Positions 1 through 11,867 of a stretch of 64,000 nucleotides of DNA are shown here, piece after piece. The notes under the pieces were generated by a model, which saw only the letters and a list, made by a program, of their open reading frames with translations, searched no databases and was not told the DNA's origin. The position numbers and the translations under genes are program-made. The stretch spans positions 1,339,094-1,403,093 of the forward strand of contig JAAONU010000022.1 in assembly GCA_012932295.1 (NCBI GenBank). Direction: 5' to 3'. The stretch comes from Cyclina sinensis. Lineage: Eukaryota; Mollusca; Bivalvia; Venerida; Veneridae. Each line of letters opens with the position of its first letter. The stretch's first letter is position 1.

Positions 1-312
1 TGAGCTAGAAATCATCGATAGAACTTTTCTGACAAATTTCCAGGATATTTGGACTGAAAAAGTAGCCTCTAGAGTGTTAACAAGGTTTTTCTATATTTGG
101 GCTCTGTGACCTAGTTTTCCAACCCTGATAACCCATGTTCGAACTCGTCCGAGATATTAATGAGACAAACATCCTGACCAAGTTTCATGACAATTGAGGC
201 AAAAATGTGACCACTAGAGTGTTAACAAACTTTCTGGACTGACGGACGGACGGACGACGGACAAAAGGTGATCAGAAAAGCTCACTCTGTCACTACTTGA
301 CAGGTGAGCTAA
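1..312 (+). repeat. 3' part of a family-A dispersed tandem-unit repeat
   Basis: The text repeats the phrases 'gacctagttt', 'catcaagacaaa' and 'tctgaccaa' seen in the complete copy at 23,261-24,540. It ends with the same run of GGACGGACGGACG, then a GATCA..AGCTCA stretch and a final CAGGTGAGCT. The left part is cut by the window edge. It has no coding capacity. Confidence 0.75.
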
Positions 313-388
313 AAAGGGAAATTGTTATTTTTTTTATTTTACATTTCTGGCAACTTCAAATTAAAAAACACATTGCATCTGGCTTTGC

Positions 389-772
389 TTGAAGACGAGG
401 GAGACAGCCCAGATGTGTGACAATCAAACCTGTTGGAACTGTGGAGAGTCACAGGCAGATAAGCCTTGTCCTGTGATAGGTCAACAGAGCCGAAACATCA
501 AGAAAAGGAATTACAAGGCCAGTGTTTGCAAAAGCAAAAGTGTGCACGAGATCATCAAATATGTTGCTGATAATGACATTTACTTTGATACCATAATAAC
601 TTTGGTCAACAATAACTGTGCTGCTTATATAAATAATGGTGATAATAAAAGGACACTAGGATCTAAGCTTGATTCAAGTGCAAATTTTTTACTTCTCTTA
701 GAATGCTTTCAACAATCTGCACTGTGTCCGAGTAAAACTTGTCTTTACCCTCTTCACCCATCACAATCATGA
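389..772 (+). CDS. Unrecognised open frame, 127 codons
   Basis: This is the longest uninterrupted frame in the first 3 kb. It begins MKTRETAQMC and has a cysteine-rich start (CDNQTCWNCG, then C at residues 27 and 47) that could suggest a zinc-binding piece, followed by a more ordinary hydrophobic and polar mix. I do not recognise the family. It lies just after a family-A repeat and before a SINE and a Gypsy fragment, so it may be part of a mobile element. I see no convincing splice sites or neighbouring exons on this strand. It could equally be chance. Confidence 0.15.
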   Translation: MKTRETAQMCDNQTCWNCGESQADKPCPVIGQQSRNIKKRNYKASVCKSKSVHEIIKYVADNDIYFDTIITLVNNNCAAYINNGDNKRTLGSKLDSSANFLLLLECFQQSALCPSKTCLYPLHPSQS

Positions 773-1565
773 TGAAATACATATAACATTTCCACAGCAC
801 AGTTAAAGGCTGTAAAATTTCATATGGTCGAACCACAGTCACCGTCTTTATTAAGTTTACATCTTGGCCTTAATTTTGGCTAAGTTAAACTTGCTTACGT
901 GGTAGACACATGTTACAAAGCCCCTATGATAACTACTTCAGCTTTGTTTGCATTGTTTTGCATCAACTCAAAGGCAGTGTGCTATAAGCATAAATCTTAA
1001 GCTAAATCTGAGGTTTAATATCCCCCACACAAAATTCATGTAGCTTTACAACAAAAAATGTAAAATGGAATTAAATAGGCTGGTCTCTCTGGGGGTCATT
1101 ACAGAATTTGGACATGAGGTTTTTCCTCAGATCAACTCTATGGTTACTATTTAGAATAAAATCAGGAGATTTGAGAATGAGAGACATTGCTGATAACAAA
1201 TTATCTCCCTTACTCAGATAACATCAGAGGTAATCCAAATTGCACTTTGGTCCTTTCAGTTGGAATCCTCTGACTTTATCCTTGTTTCTTTTTGTGATAG
1301 TCTTGACTTTCAGTTGTGAAAATTTTCACTTACATATTAAATAAAAAGTTAGGAATACAAAAAAACAAACTTTATGTGCTAACAAAACATATTTTTAAAT
1401 TAAATGTTTAATCTGACTACTATTGTTGCAAATAATATGGTGTAATTATCACCATACCATAAAGGAAAACAGCGATGAAAGCAGAGGAATCCAAATGGAA
1501 GGACCAAGTTAATATTAGAGAGTATTCAGGGTAGATAATCCACTGATGTCCCCCATAGTCCTTGA
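773..1565. other. Unassigned AT-rich sequence
   Basis: I see no exon, repeat unit or RNA gene that I can support here. It may hold more 3' exons of the minus-strand gene, because the exon at 3,735-3,816 ends in an open phase, but no clear candidate was found. Confidence 0.4.
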
Positions 1566-1567
1566 TC

Positions 1568-1788
1568 CGATTGACTTGAATAAAAACATTCAATGTCCAG
1601 AACCCTGGATGACAATTTACCTCTGGAACTGACCAGTACTAAGCAATGAGTGTAAAGTTTCTTGCTTAAGGAAACAACGGCTTGCCCCTGACGGGGTTTG
1701 AACCCCTGCGGCTAGCAATCCTTTGAATACTAGTCCGACGCGTTAACCACTTGGCCACGCCACCACCAGTGGTCATATTGCCCTTGTC
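1568..1788 (-). mobile_element. tRNA-derived SINE with conserved central domain
   Basis: Read on the minus strand, it opens with a tRNA-like head: an A-box-like GTGGCCAAGTGGTTAACGC and a B-box-like GGGGTTCAAACCCC. It continues into a non-tRNA body with CCTTAAGCAAGAAACTTTAC, which resembles the central domain shared by several invertebrate SINE superfamilies. The acceptor arms do not pair well, so this is not a working tRNA gene. It sits directly before the Gypsy fragment. The exact SINE superfamily name is not assigned. Confidence 0.7.
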
Positions 1789-1814
1789 TGAATTGTTGCA
1801 TAAATGTAGAATTC

Positions 1815-3250
1815 ATGTTGCAGCTTTTGCAACAGCAAGCATATGCTAAAATTATTGGCATCATCACTCAAACCCCTGTCCCTGCATTTTACGATCCGAA
1901 CAAACCCCTTTTGGTGCAAACAGATGTAAATAGGTACAGGGTCGGAGCGACACTAATTCAAGAAGGTAGATCTTTAGGTTATGCCAGAAAAAGTCTCACA
2001 TCAAGGCAAACTAATTCTTGATCATTGATAGAGATCGAGTGTTATGTGGTCCTGTTTGGACTAAGACATATTGCAATTGTCGTCAGTGACCATTTACCCA
2101 TAGTATAAATCTGCAAGAAGCCATTGTTCATTGCGCCTGCTATAATATAAAGTTTTCTTTGAGCTATGACACATTACTAATATGAGGTCAAATACAGGCC
2201 CAAAAGTGAGATTCCCTTCTCGGATACCTGACAAGATTTCCAGTCAAAGGCACTGATCAATTCCAGACTATCCTTGGCAAGTAGTTGGCAAAGATTATTT
2301 TAGCCCTATGAGAAACATTATCTTGATGTAGCAGACCATTACTCACACTACTCTGAGGTTAAAGAATTGCAGAACTGCAATACTGCTACCGTATGGTCCC
2401 TGCTACTCAAGTCAAGAATTTGCAGAATTTTTAACAAAATTTTGAACAAAATGGTTCATAGACCACCAGTTTTGCAGCCCAAACTACAGCAGCTATCCAA
2501 GTTTCGCGAAAACAAATGTCAAAATAAGTAAGCAAATCCTTGTAAAGGCTAAGGAATCAGGAAGTGACCCTGTTGACATTCAAAAATATCGAGTTACAAA
2601 AATCAATAAAGGTATTTCACCCTCTGAAATTATGTTTAATCACCAAATTAGGTTACTGTTGCCAGTTACAAAAACATAGTTACTTCCCTGAGAAATTCCC
2701 TACAAAGTCGTTTGTAAGCGGATGACCGCTATTAAGTGAAAGAGAAACTACATTATGACATGATAGCCAAAATTTTGCCACAGATAAATATAGGTGAGTT
2801 TGTAAGAATCTAGCAAGCTGACACGAACTGGAATCCTGCTTTAGCTGTGCAAAGAAATATCATGATAGGTCTGAATTACTATGTGAAAATACCTGTAGAT
2901 GCTAAATATCTTCATAAAAGACGACATTTATTAACGTCCAGCGAGTCTCAAAATCAGTGAAGACCTATTGCAATTTATGGAAAATATTAACCCACCAGCG
3001 CCTCTGGAGAATTCTCAGATTTACAAAAGTCGAATGGGAACATTGTTAACTCCGCCTATGAAACCAGAGAAAACATTGCACACTTATGAGAAAATTTGGC
3101 AGAGATATAAAATCTCCAGCAATAATTGAAACAAAATAACAAAAAGTGAATGGCATAATAATGAAGTGATGATGCGTTATGGTAATTTCTAGCGGTTATG
3201 CACAGTTTAGATATGAACATTCGGAAATTCTTTGAAAGGCTGACAATTAA
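1815..3250 (+). pseudogene. Ty3/Gypsy pol fragment (RNase H to integrase), decayed
   Basis: The first 68 codons are open and match the RT-to-RNase H junction of Gypsy polyproteins (FYDPNKPLLVQTD, then GATLIQEGRSLGYARKSL). RNase H continues at about 2,030-2,100 (IECYVVLFGLRHI, then SDHLP). The integrase core follows as broken pieces: DYPWQ near 2,260, AKESGSDPVDI near 2,550 and a SPSEIMFNHQIR stretch near 2,620. A basic C-terminal tail with a TPPMKPEKT motif lies near 3,060. Stops and frameshifts are many, and gag, protease and LTRs are absent. It is a different Gypsy lineage from the copy at 58-61 kb, judging by the integrase wording. Confidence 0.8.
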
Positions 3251-3484
3251 GTTCATTAGTTTAGGGAAAGATGTAATGTAATATATAAATAATATATATC
3301 ATTTATACCTCAAGCACCTGCATACAATGATGTTGTCATATTTTTATAGTTTAGAAACAATAGTTTAGAAACAGGCAGTTGCTACAGTGCGCTCAAACGA
3401 TAAACATCATATGTATTGTTGTGTATTATTCCTTATAATGAGCATATACCAAAAGTAAACAAAGAGGACCTTCCAGAGGATTTG

Positions 3485-3640
3485 ATACAGTAGAGGACGT
3501 ATGAAATCATTTTCATTTCCCTTGGATTAATGACGGAAGTTGGCAGTTACTTGCGGAGAACAGGATAATACTGGCGCATAATCAAGGAAAACTGGTTACG
3601 TTAACTGTCCGCTGTTATATAACTTAAATTCTGCTGCATG
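3485..3640 (+). mobile_element. SINE 3' fragment
   Basis: It matches the body of the complete SINE at 26,137-26,405: CGTATGAAATCATT, then GGAAGTTGGCAGTTACTTGC, then GGAGAACAGG and ACTGGTTACGTTAACTG. The tRNA-like head is missing. Confidence 0.75.
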
Positions 3641-3734
3641 AGCAACTTTTAATCCAATTAAACCACAAAGATTAATTCATTAATACAATTTCTAAAAAGT
3701 AACAGGTAATGAATAATTACATCAACTAGCTTAC

Positions 3735-3816
3735 CTCTTTGAAACTTGGAACTCATTTGGTGCAGTGTATTCTTGAAAGCTGTTGATGGTGAACCTACCA
3801 CTATCATTCACACTTC
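3735..3816 (-). CDS. SET gene, candidate far-3' exon (82 nt, phase 1 to 2)
   Basis: The exon is bounded by TTTTTACAG on its upstream side and a GTAAGC donor. It encodes a peptide starting GSVNDSGRFTINSFQEY, in phase with the exon at 5,493-5,590. Its start GSVND, its phase and its flanking intron text (GGTAATGAATAATTA then GCTTACCT on the plus strand) match the exon at 5,759-5,843, so the two look like duplicates. No following exon was found before the window edge. Confidence 0.6.
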
Positions 3817-4039
3817 CTGTAAAAAATTCAAACCTTTTGCAACAAAAAGGCTACAGAATAAATGCCTTAAATTGCAAAATGCAAAGTAGTTTTTATTCAT
3901 ATAATTATGACTTTTTTATTACCTTGATGATCAATGTAAAGCATGATTGGCATTTAATCCTTATTTAGATAATCTTTTTATTTGCTTATTTAAAAGGGAC
4001 AGCCACATTCCAGAACAAACAAATAAATAATCGGTGAGA

Positions 4040-5150
4040 ATAAAATAAGCCTTGACCGTCGACCTACTGACCCTCAAAACAGTAAGGTTTATCTCCATAA
4101 TGAAGACAACTATATGTCATAAGGTATTGACTTGAATATTGGAACTCAAGTACATACTACCTGACCTTTGATCTTTTGACCCAAATAAGACGGTCTTATA
4201 TCGTCTACCTAATTATAAAGTTCTAAATGAAAAGGATAAATAATATTGATTGATAGAAAAAAAGCAGATACAAGGTCAAAATCTATTTCATAGATATCAA
4301 AGTTCAATTCGAGCTATGAAATTGTACTCATGGTCAAAATTTCGTAGCTATAGCTCAAAATACAAAAAAGAAGGCCGCTGGATCAAAATAAAGGTAGTTT
4401 CATAGATCTGCCATCTTTTGATTGTAATCCAAATTACAAGTCTATAGCTTTAAAAAAACAAGAAAGTTTGCCACTATGTCAAATATGTAGGTCTACTTAC
4501 TATCATATTATCATAAACAATACTCATTATTGGCAATAAAGGCTAAAATCATATACAAGTTATTGAGCAGAAAACCATTTTCAGAATCAAGGTCATTTTG
4601 ACCCAATGTCTTGAAAGTAAGCTAAGCCAAGTGGGGCAAGTCTATGTACTAACCTTTTCATCACCTGTTACATATTTCTAATGACATTTGTGCACTAAAG
4701 ACTGCTATAACATTCTGTTTTGGACTTCTTTTGACCTCTGACCTGATGGGGATCTACTACTCAGTAAGAGCAATCATCATATAAAGTTTGAAGAGTTTGG
4801 GTCAAATGGGATTTCAATTGCTAAGCGGAAACTCAATATCACATTAAAGGTCACCGTAACCTTGACCTTTTGCCTCCTGACTCATAGAACCAGAGGCTTC
4901 TTCTAGTCAATAAGCAGAATCATTCTATGAAGTTTGAAGACTCTGGCTGAAATGGCGCTCGAGATATTGGGCGAAAATAGTTTTCACATTTAATGTCACT
5001 GTACCATTGACCTTTAATCAACTGACTATAAAGGTAACAGGCTTCAACTACTCATGAAGGAAAGTCATTCTGTAGTAATGCTGAAATAAAGAGTTTGTAT
5101 ACACATTCTTGGAATTAGGTTTACTTTAATTCAAACTGATGGATAAAATT
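4040..5150. repeat. Family-C array (TGACCTTGACCT type), degraded
   Basis: It holds imperfect copies of a unit with 'gaagtttgaagactctgg', 'aaatgg', 'gttattg..gaaa' and 'aaggtcac..accttgacctttt'. Units near 4,790 and 4,930 are about 145 bp apart. It lies in the intron between the exons at 3.8 and 5.5 kb. Confidence 0.7.
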
Positions 5151-5492
5151 GTGTGTAACCTTAAAAATGAAAGAAAACCTAAGGCATCATATCGGCATGT
5201 ATTCAATGTCTTTTGAGTTGGCTAAGCAATAAGAAAACACCATATAAAGCCGGATAAAACAGAAGACAAATGTCAAAATAGTCCACTCCCAATAAACTCA
5301 AAGACCCAGTAAGCTATCATCTTGTACACTTTTATCATCAACTGCAATCAGAGACAGACGTAATTACTAACAGTAAAAGGGTTGGAAATTAAACATGCAA
5401 TGTTTCTTATAATTGTAGATCTGGTGTCTTGTTGTGCAAATGACAAATAAGTTCACTATCAAGGCAACACACAGCCCTAAATAATACATTAC

Positions 5493-5590
5493 CTCTGCTA
5501 GCTGTGTAGTACTCTTCTGTCATCATCTTATTACTCCACTCTGTACTCGGTTGTAAGGTTACAGCATCAGGGTCTAATAGTTGTCCAGCA
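5493..5590 (-). CDS. SET gene, candidate 3' exon (98 nt, phase 2 to 1)
   Basis: It has the acceptor CTTTTTCAG and the donor GTAATG. It encodes 33 residues beginning SAGQLLDPDAVTLQPSTEW and ending YYTASR. Length and phase are identical to the 98-nt exons at 20,009 and 17,170, and weak alignment to both is visible (E or D at position 7, a T/S-rich end). Confidence 0.65.
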
Positions 5591-5758
5591 CTGAAAAAGT
5601 CAATTTACTTAGTTCTTTAATATTACCAACACTTAGTGTTGACAAATCCAGTACTAAACAATTGTTTTCATAATGGTTTTATATACTATCATTCACTCAA
5701 TTAATAATGTTAAGAATAATTACTGGTAATGAATAATTAAAAAGTGAAGCTTGCTTAC

Positions 5759-5843
5759 CTATCTATAATTTTGTCTTCATTTAGTAACGCCATACATGCT
5801 TGACTGAGGAGGATGGAGAGACTAGGTATATCATTTACAGATC
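5759..5843 (-). CDS. SET gene, candidate 3' exon (85 nt, phase 1 to 2)
   Basis: It has the acceptor ATATTACAG and the donor GTAAGCAA. The peptide begins GSVNDIPSLSILLSQACM and is unusually hydrophobic for this tail, suggesting one short helix. It joins in phase with the exons on either side. Confidence 0.65.
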
Positions 5844-6006
5844 CTGTAATATATATTTTTACCCCCCTTTAGTGAAGAAAAGTATGGCAAATATTCGTTG
5901 ACTGCATGACGCATATTTGGTGCAAGGAATGTTTCATTCATTTCCAATATTCCTAATAATAAAATGTTTTTTATTGATTTGTTTTAGATGAGTTGAAACA
6001 AATTTA

Positions 6007-8372
6007 ACTAGAGCTATCCCTAAAGGTGATTAATACCCCCACATGGGTGCTTGATACTGGAACTGGAAACCTTAGAATCAATGGCATAATAGTTTAACCG
6101 AACAGTGACCTTGACCCAACTGGCAAAATTTTCAATCCCAAGTTACGTCTTCATAGAAAATTTCATCACAATATCTCATTCCTAACTCAAGTTATTGAGC
6201 AGAAATCATTTATTTTTTGTAACAGTGACATTGACCTTGGCCCCACCAGCCCCTATATCAAACTTGACCTGTATCCTGTGATGTTACACCTGTGTACTGA
6301 TAATTGTTAAAATCTGTCAAGATTTCATGAGTTATCACCTGGAAACCATTTTACAACCCTTTTATATTTTATAATAACAGTGACTTTGAACCCCAATATT
6401 GAGCTTGACCTGTAGGCTATGATGTTACACCTGTGTACCAAAAATTGTTAAAATCTGTCAAACCATTCATGAGTTATTGTCCAGAAACAGTTTTTCTATT
6501 TTTTAGTAACAGTGACCTTGACCTTTGCCCCACTTGTCCCAATATCAATGATACACCTGTGTATCAAAAATTGTTTATATCTGTCAAGCCATTCATGAGT
6601 AATCGTCTGGAAATCGTTTTTCCTAATTTCAGTCACAGTGACCTTGACCTTGGCCCCACCAGCCCTAATATCAAACTTGACCTGTATCTTATGATGTTAC
6701 ACCTATGTACCAAAAGTTGTTTAAATCTATCAAGCCTTTTATATGTTAATAAGTATAAGCCATTTATATGTCATTCCAGTCTTGTCAAATTTTCCACATA
6801 TAAGTCACTTGTAAGACACTTATACATGACTTATACTTGTTTAAACCAGCAACTGTCAGTGGTGACAAATCTCTTTATTGGTTCTCAAGTTAAAGATTTT
6901 TAAGATGTCCACCAATCAAAACAAGAGTTTAACACTTACTGTTTATTTTGAATTTGAATATGGAATCTGAAAGAGTTGAAAGGAATGGAAATGAAGAAGG
7001 TAGACTTTTAGGATTGTTATGTTAAGTAAACTCTGTTCAATGCCAGAAGCTATTTACTTTTAATATTTTTTCAATTCTTTGATGAAAAATAAATTATATA
7101 TCTGTAATTTTTTTACTTGTAAGTCATGTTAGAAAACAATAAATGAGGTTGGCCCAATTCCTATATATGTAAATGCTCAATGAAAGAATTGTGTACAAAT
7201 TCTGTATAAAATATTTTTGAGAAAAATAATACATATTTCAGGTGAGCAACCCAGGGCCACCTGACCCTCTTGTTTAAAGTAACTATCAATTTTTGCAGAT
7301 ACACAGTTCTTCTGTAATTTTTAGATCATGTTATTAAAAGAATTTTATCTTTATTAATGGTCAATTAATACAAACATTTATGAAACTTAATTAGAAAAAA
7401 GAATGTAATTTTTCTGCTTCCAAGGTGCTTGCTTTATAACATTTCCCTCAACTTATTTAGTAAATATTAATATGAATTGATTACTCATGTCAAATCCTAC
7501 ATGTGTATATGTTGAGATTATGGGTTTACTGTTTATTCAATTTAGCTAAAACTAAAGTGGAAATAAATATTTCTGTGAATTTTAATTATTGTTTTTTGTT
7601 CTTTTTTTTTTACAAGCTCTCTTGACATCAAGCAACGTTTATAAACTGGCTTATAGGTGACTTATAACTGGCTTATAAGTGACTTATAACTGGCTTATAA
7701 GTGACTTACAAGTGACTTATAAGTTAAAATAATTGTGACTTATATATGACTTATAAGTGACTTATAGGTGACTTATACATGTACTTCACTTACATCTCAT
7801 TTGCATTTAAAATACATATGCTTGACTTATAGGTGAATTGACTAAGTGAAGTATAAGGCACTTATAACTACGCTTATAAGTGACTTATAAAATATTTTGG
7901 TAATTAGGGTTATTGTCCCAAAACTGTTTTTCTAATTTCACTCACAGTGACCATGCCCTTGGCCCCAACAGCCCCAGTATTGAACTTTAACTGTATCTTA
8001 TGATGTTTCACATATGTACCAAAAATTGTTTAAATCTGTCAAGCCTTTCATGAGTTATCATTCAGAAACCGATTTTCTAATTTCAGTCACAGTGTCCTCG
8101 ACCCTGGCCCTACCAGCCCCAATATCGAACTTGACCTGTATCTTATGATGTTTCACATATGTAGCAAAACTTGTTTGAATCTGTCAAGCCTTTCATAAGT
8201 TATCGTCCGGAAACCGTATTTCTAATTACAGTCACAGTGACCTTGACATTGGCCCCACAAGCCCATATATCGAACCAAAAATTGTTTAAATCTATCTTTC
8301 ATGAGTTATCGTCAGACAGACCGACCACCAAGCTCACTCCTATATACCCCTTCAAACCATGTTTTTGGGGGT
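6007..8372 (+). mobile_element. Family-B element: conserved ends, tandem core, nested insertion
   Basis: It begins AACTAGAGCTATC..GATTAATACCCCC and ends with CAGACCGACC..AGCTCACTCC, TATATACCCC and a closing TTTTTGGGGGTAAAAT. The same ends occur at 13,387-14,993. TAATACCCCC and GGGGGTA form a short inverted pair at the two tips. The core has roughly 130-147 bp units carrying CAGTGACCTTGACCTTGGCC. It is interrupted between 6,740 and 7,909 by another element. Conserved tips around a tandem core recall the bivalve pearl/CvA elements, which are regarded as non-autonomous Helentrons; that assignment is inference. Confidence 0.7.
6740..7909. mobile_element. Nested insertion with TTATAAGT palindromic minisatellite ends
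   Basis: The host unit reads CAAGCCTTT|ATGAGTTATTGTCC elsewhere but is split here, so the 1.17 kb between is inserted. Its left end (6,750-6,840) and right end (7,640-7,900) carry many copies of the near-palindrome TGACTTATAAGTCA in varied forms. The middle holds the reverse complement of a family-A 5' tip at 7,241-7,275 (CAGGTGAGC to CCCTCTTGTTT). There is no coding frame. Confidence 0.55.
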
Positions 8373-8535
8373 AAAATAAACTTAGTTCAAAATGTATTAA
8401 TCTTCATTTGATTTTCCATTGATACAGTGCGCAATCAATTCCGAACAATTATAGGAATTTCACTTGTGAAAATCAATCTTTTTACTATGTTTCAGGACTT
8501 GGCAAATGAATGGAGATAATGAACAAAACTAATAC

Positions 8536-8597
8536 CTGGCTCATTCTCCTTACAGCTCTTTACTGCTTTGTTGCCTACGGGATCTTCTGGCTTTACT
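8536..8597 (-). CDS. SET gene, candidate exon after the alternative stop (62 nt, phase 2 to 1)
   Basis: It has a weak acceptor (CACGCAAG, poor pyrimidine tract) and the donor GTATTAG. It encodes KPEDPVGNKAVKSCKENEP, in the polar and acidic style of the tail. It requires two carried bases, which is what the exon at 16,756-16,804 supplies if its GTAATG donor is used. This fits the alternating phase pattern. The weak acceptor keeps confidence moderate. Confidence 0.5.
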
Positions 8598-8867
8598 CTT
8601 GCGTGAAATGAATAAATATAATTAAACATCTTCATACTTTCAATGCTCAGAATATATCGAGGTGAAACTATAACATGTGCATTGGAATCAATTTTTTACT
8701 GTCTTCTTACATCTGCGGTACTAATGACCATATAAAAATATATAAAATATAAAATTAAAGACTTAAAATACAAAGCTACATGTGTATTTAGGGTGACATT
8801 TAAATCAGTTGAAGAATTGTAGTAGGACAGAGTATAAGGGTCCACTTATACTACCTTGCTATTGAGC

Positions 8868-8945
8868 TAGCTTTTATAGCGACGTGGTAGAGTTTCCTTC
8901 TTAGGTGCAAGAGGTATGTGGTTTAAATCCTGGTCTGGGCTGAAA
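8868..8945 (+). repeat. tRNA-like fragment, possible SINE head
   Basis: It shows an A-box-like TAGCGACGTGGTAGAG and a B-box-like GTGGTTTAAATCC at tRNA-like spacing. The arms pair poorly and no SINE tail is evident. It is followed by an (AT)-rich microsatellite at 9,008-9,045. Confidence 0.3.
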
Positions 8946-9099
8946 TATTCTAAGTCTGTTACAGAATTTATATAGATAAAATGGCCAAGATGGCCCTATA
9001 TTCCCAATATATATGTATATATATATTTATATATACATATATAAATTTACACTACAATCTAGACAATCTGGATTTACTATTGTAAGGAGATCTATATAC

Positions 9100-10960
9100 C
9101 TTCAGGCCAAGGTAAACTTAGGTCAAATATAAAATTTTCTTGAAAAGTTACCTAAATAAGACAAGTTTCATATCAGTAGCTTGAAAAAACAGAGGAGTTA
9201 AAAGTATGTCAGTAGGTCAAAGTCAAGGTCATCCAAGGTAAAAAAAGTCACAAGAGGGGTTGGCAATATGTATAAGTATAGAAATAATATCTGCATTTAA
9301 AGTTATTCAATATGTCAAGTTTCATAGCACATGCCTGAAAAATAGTTAAGTAGGTCAAGAGCAAAGTCAGGCAAGGTCAAGAAAAAAATATATGCAAAGA
9401 TCTTCAGATATTACAAGTTTCATGGCAGTAATTTTGAAAACAGTAAAGTATTGGTCAATTTTAAAAATAAGATCTGCATGAGAATTATTCAAATTGTCAA
9501 GGTTCATAGCAGCAGCTTGAAAAACAGTTTAGTGGGTCAATATGGTAAAAGTGGCTATGCTATGGTCTAAGATAAAATCAGCATGCAAAGTAATCTAAAG
9601 TAATCTAAAGATGTCAAGTTTCATAGCTGTAGCTTGAAACAAGATGTTTTAAAGTTTTCCTTATATTTATGTAAAATTAATGACCCCTGTGGCAGGCCCA
9701 TTTTTGACCATCCAGGGGCATAATTTCAGCAAACTTTACAGACATCTAGATGATGCTACATACCAAATATGATAGACAACTCATCTTTAAACAATTTCCC
9801 TGTATAAGACTATGTTTAACTGTTGACCCAAAGGCTGTGGGAAATTTTGATCCCAGGGGGATAATATGAATAACCCCAGATAATGCGATATACCAAATAT
9901 GAAACACAGTGGACTTGCAGTCTCAGACAAGAATACTTTTAAAGGTTTCTATTTAAAAGTCTCTGTAACACCAGATGATTATGAAACAATAGATGCATGT
10001 CTCCACTCGCACGCAATTGAAGCAGGGGCAAAGACCTCAATAACAAAAGAATACTCTATGATGAAGTTTTATATGGTTTTTGAAGTATCGTTGTCGAATG
10101 GTATACCACTTAGTGAAAAAAATCTGTGTCCGACTTCAAAAGTAACTGTTATGAATAACCTGACAGAAAAAGGGATCTAATACACAATAATGGCAATCAA
10201 CATATAAAGTTTGAAGACTCTTGGTCAAATGTCATTGTGGTTATTGAGCAGTGACATTGACCAACTGACCAAAAGCACACGTCCAGTCATAAAGAAAAAT
10301 CATTCTTTGAAGTTTCAAGACTGACTCACATAGCACTCTAGTTATTAAATGGTAACCAATTTCATATAAATGTAACTTTGACCTTGACCTTTGATGAACA
10401 GATCCCAAAAACGATACAAATCTACTGCTCAATTATTGCATGAAGTTTCAATACACTTGTTTGATCCCAAATTTGATCCCAAGAGAATAATTTCAATAAT
10501 TTTGGTAGAGGACCTGTAGATGATGCTACATAGTAAAAGTGAAAGAGCTGAGCTTTGTGTGTTTTGACAAGAACATTTATAAAGCTTTCCTTATATAAGT
10601 CTATGTACGATTAATGATGATCGGGGCAGGATCAATTTGAACCAAGAAAAATAATACCAGCAACTTTGGCAGAGCACTTCTAGATGATGATATCTCCCTT
10701 ATATAGCAGCTCTGGGCCATGCAGTGTCAGACAAGAAGACTTTCAAAATTTACATTTGTCAACCTCTTTATTGGCCCATGACCTCGTTATTCAACTGAGC
10801 AGAACCATTTGAACAACTTTAGTAAAGGACCAACCAAGCATCATTCCTATGAAAACTGGTCAAAATCCAGTCATTGGTTTCGGAGAAGATATTGTACAAA
10901 GAAACTGTTGACGACGCAAGACACAGGACAAACACGACAGACATAGGGTGATCACAAAAT
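9100..10960. repeat. Mixed family-C and family-D repeat arrays
   Basis: 9,100-9,640 repeats 'aagtttcatagcagtagcttgaaaa..agtaggtcaa' units. 9,650-9,900 and 10,470-10,750 carry a second unit, here called D: 'gatgatgctacataccaaatatga', 'agacaagaa', 'aaagttttccttatataagtctatg'. 10,200-10,440 is family C with TGACCTTTGATG. A 93-codon open frame at 9,899-10,180 runs through this array and is not treated as a gene. Confidence 0.65.
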
Positions 10961-11860
10961 CTCACGGTGTGCATGCAAGGCTGTCCCAAACGCTAGTTCG
11001 AACTTGTCAATTATAAATAATCAAGAAGTTTATGTTTTGGTTGTCATATAATACGAACCAGAACCAGAGAGTAAACAAGTTATAACATCATCTACAAACA
11101 TTGGGTCACATTTAAGGTTCGTATAAGCATAAAGCTGTTTTCTTCACATTTAGAAGAATTTTCTAGTTACCTTCGGTCAGTTACTGCCAAAACAACGCAC
11201 TCATCGTTATAAACCTCTTTTGTTAAAGAGTAAGGATTTTCCAAAAAGAGGTCTGGTGATCTGCTTTGGTGAGCGATACTATTTGCATGCCCTTGACAAA
11301 CGAAAAAAAAATGACAGTGACTGACGATATAAGATCTGTTTCAACAAAGAATTATATTCCTAATGGCTGTCATCAATACTGTGTATACTCCACAATAAAC
11401 TTACATTTATCGATCAAAAGGGGAAAAATAGCAAATAATAGTTCCACAACTAAGTTGAATAATGTTATCTCATTCGTTATTTCCAATTATTATGCAAAAA
11501 AAACCTTTTTATACATTGTAAATGTAACATTTTTAAAGAATGTAATCCATAGCTTAAACACAATCATTATTTTGGAAAAAAACATACGACCCCAGTTTGA
11601 TTTAATAAAATCATAATAATTAAAATTCCTTTCGATTTTCACACTTTTATTTATACAGTTTTACCCATAGAATCCGACTCGTGATCCCCAACGTCTGTAT
11701 CCTTTTTAAGCATGTTTATGCTGTCAACACTTGACAAGCCACTCAAAAGTCTGAAAAACAATGTAATTTTAAGAAAATCATTGAAAAAATGAAGTTTGAA
11801 ACATATACACAAAGTAACAAGAGCTCGTAGAACACGAAATCCACCACCCACCAAGATTTA
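10961..11860. other. Intron sequence without recognisable feature
   Basis: It lies in the large gap between the exons at 8.6 and 16.8 kb. A 116-codon open frame at 11,266-11,616 is AT-biased and unlike any family I know. Nothing else is supported. Confidence 0.4.
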
Positions 11861-11867
11861 TTCATAA

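Noticed and set aside
1681..1770. tRNA-Ser-like gene on the minus strand
   Set aside because: The acceptor arms do not pair and the sequence runs into a SINE central domain.
9899..10180. 93-codon protein gene
   Set aside because: It lies within repeat units D and C, and its frame is a by-product of the array.
11266..11616. 116-codon plus-strand protein
   Set aside because: No recognisable motif, AT-rich, and inside a large intron with no matching splice sites.
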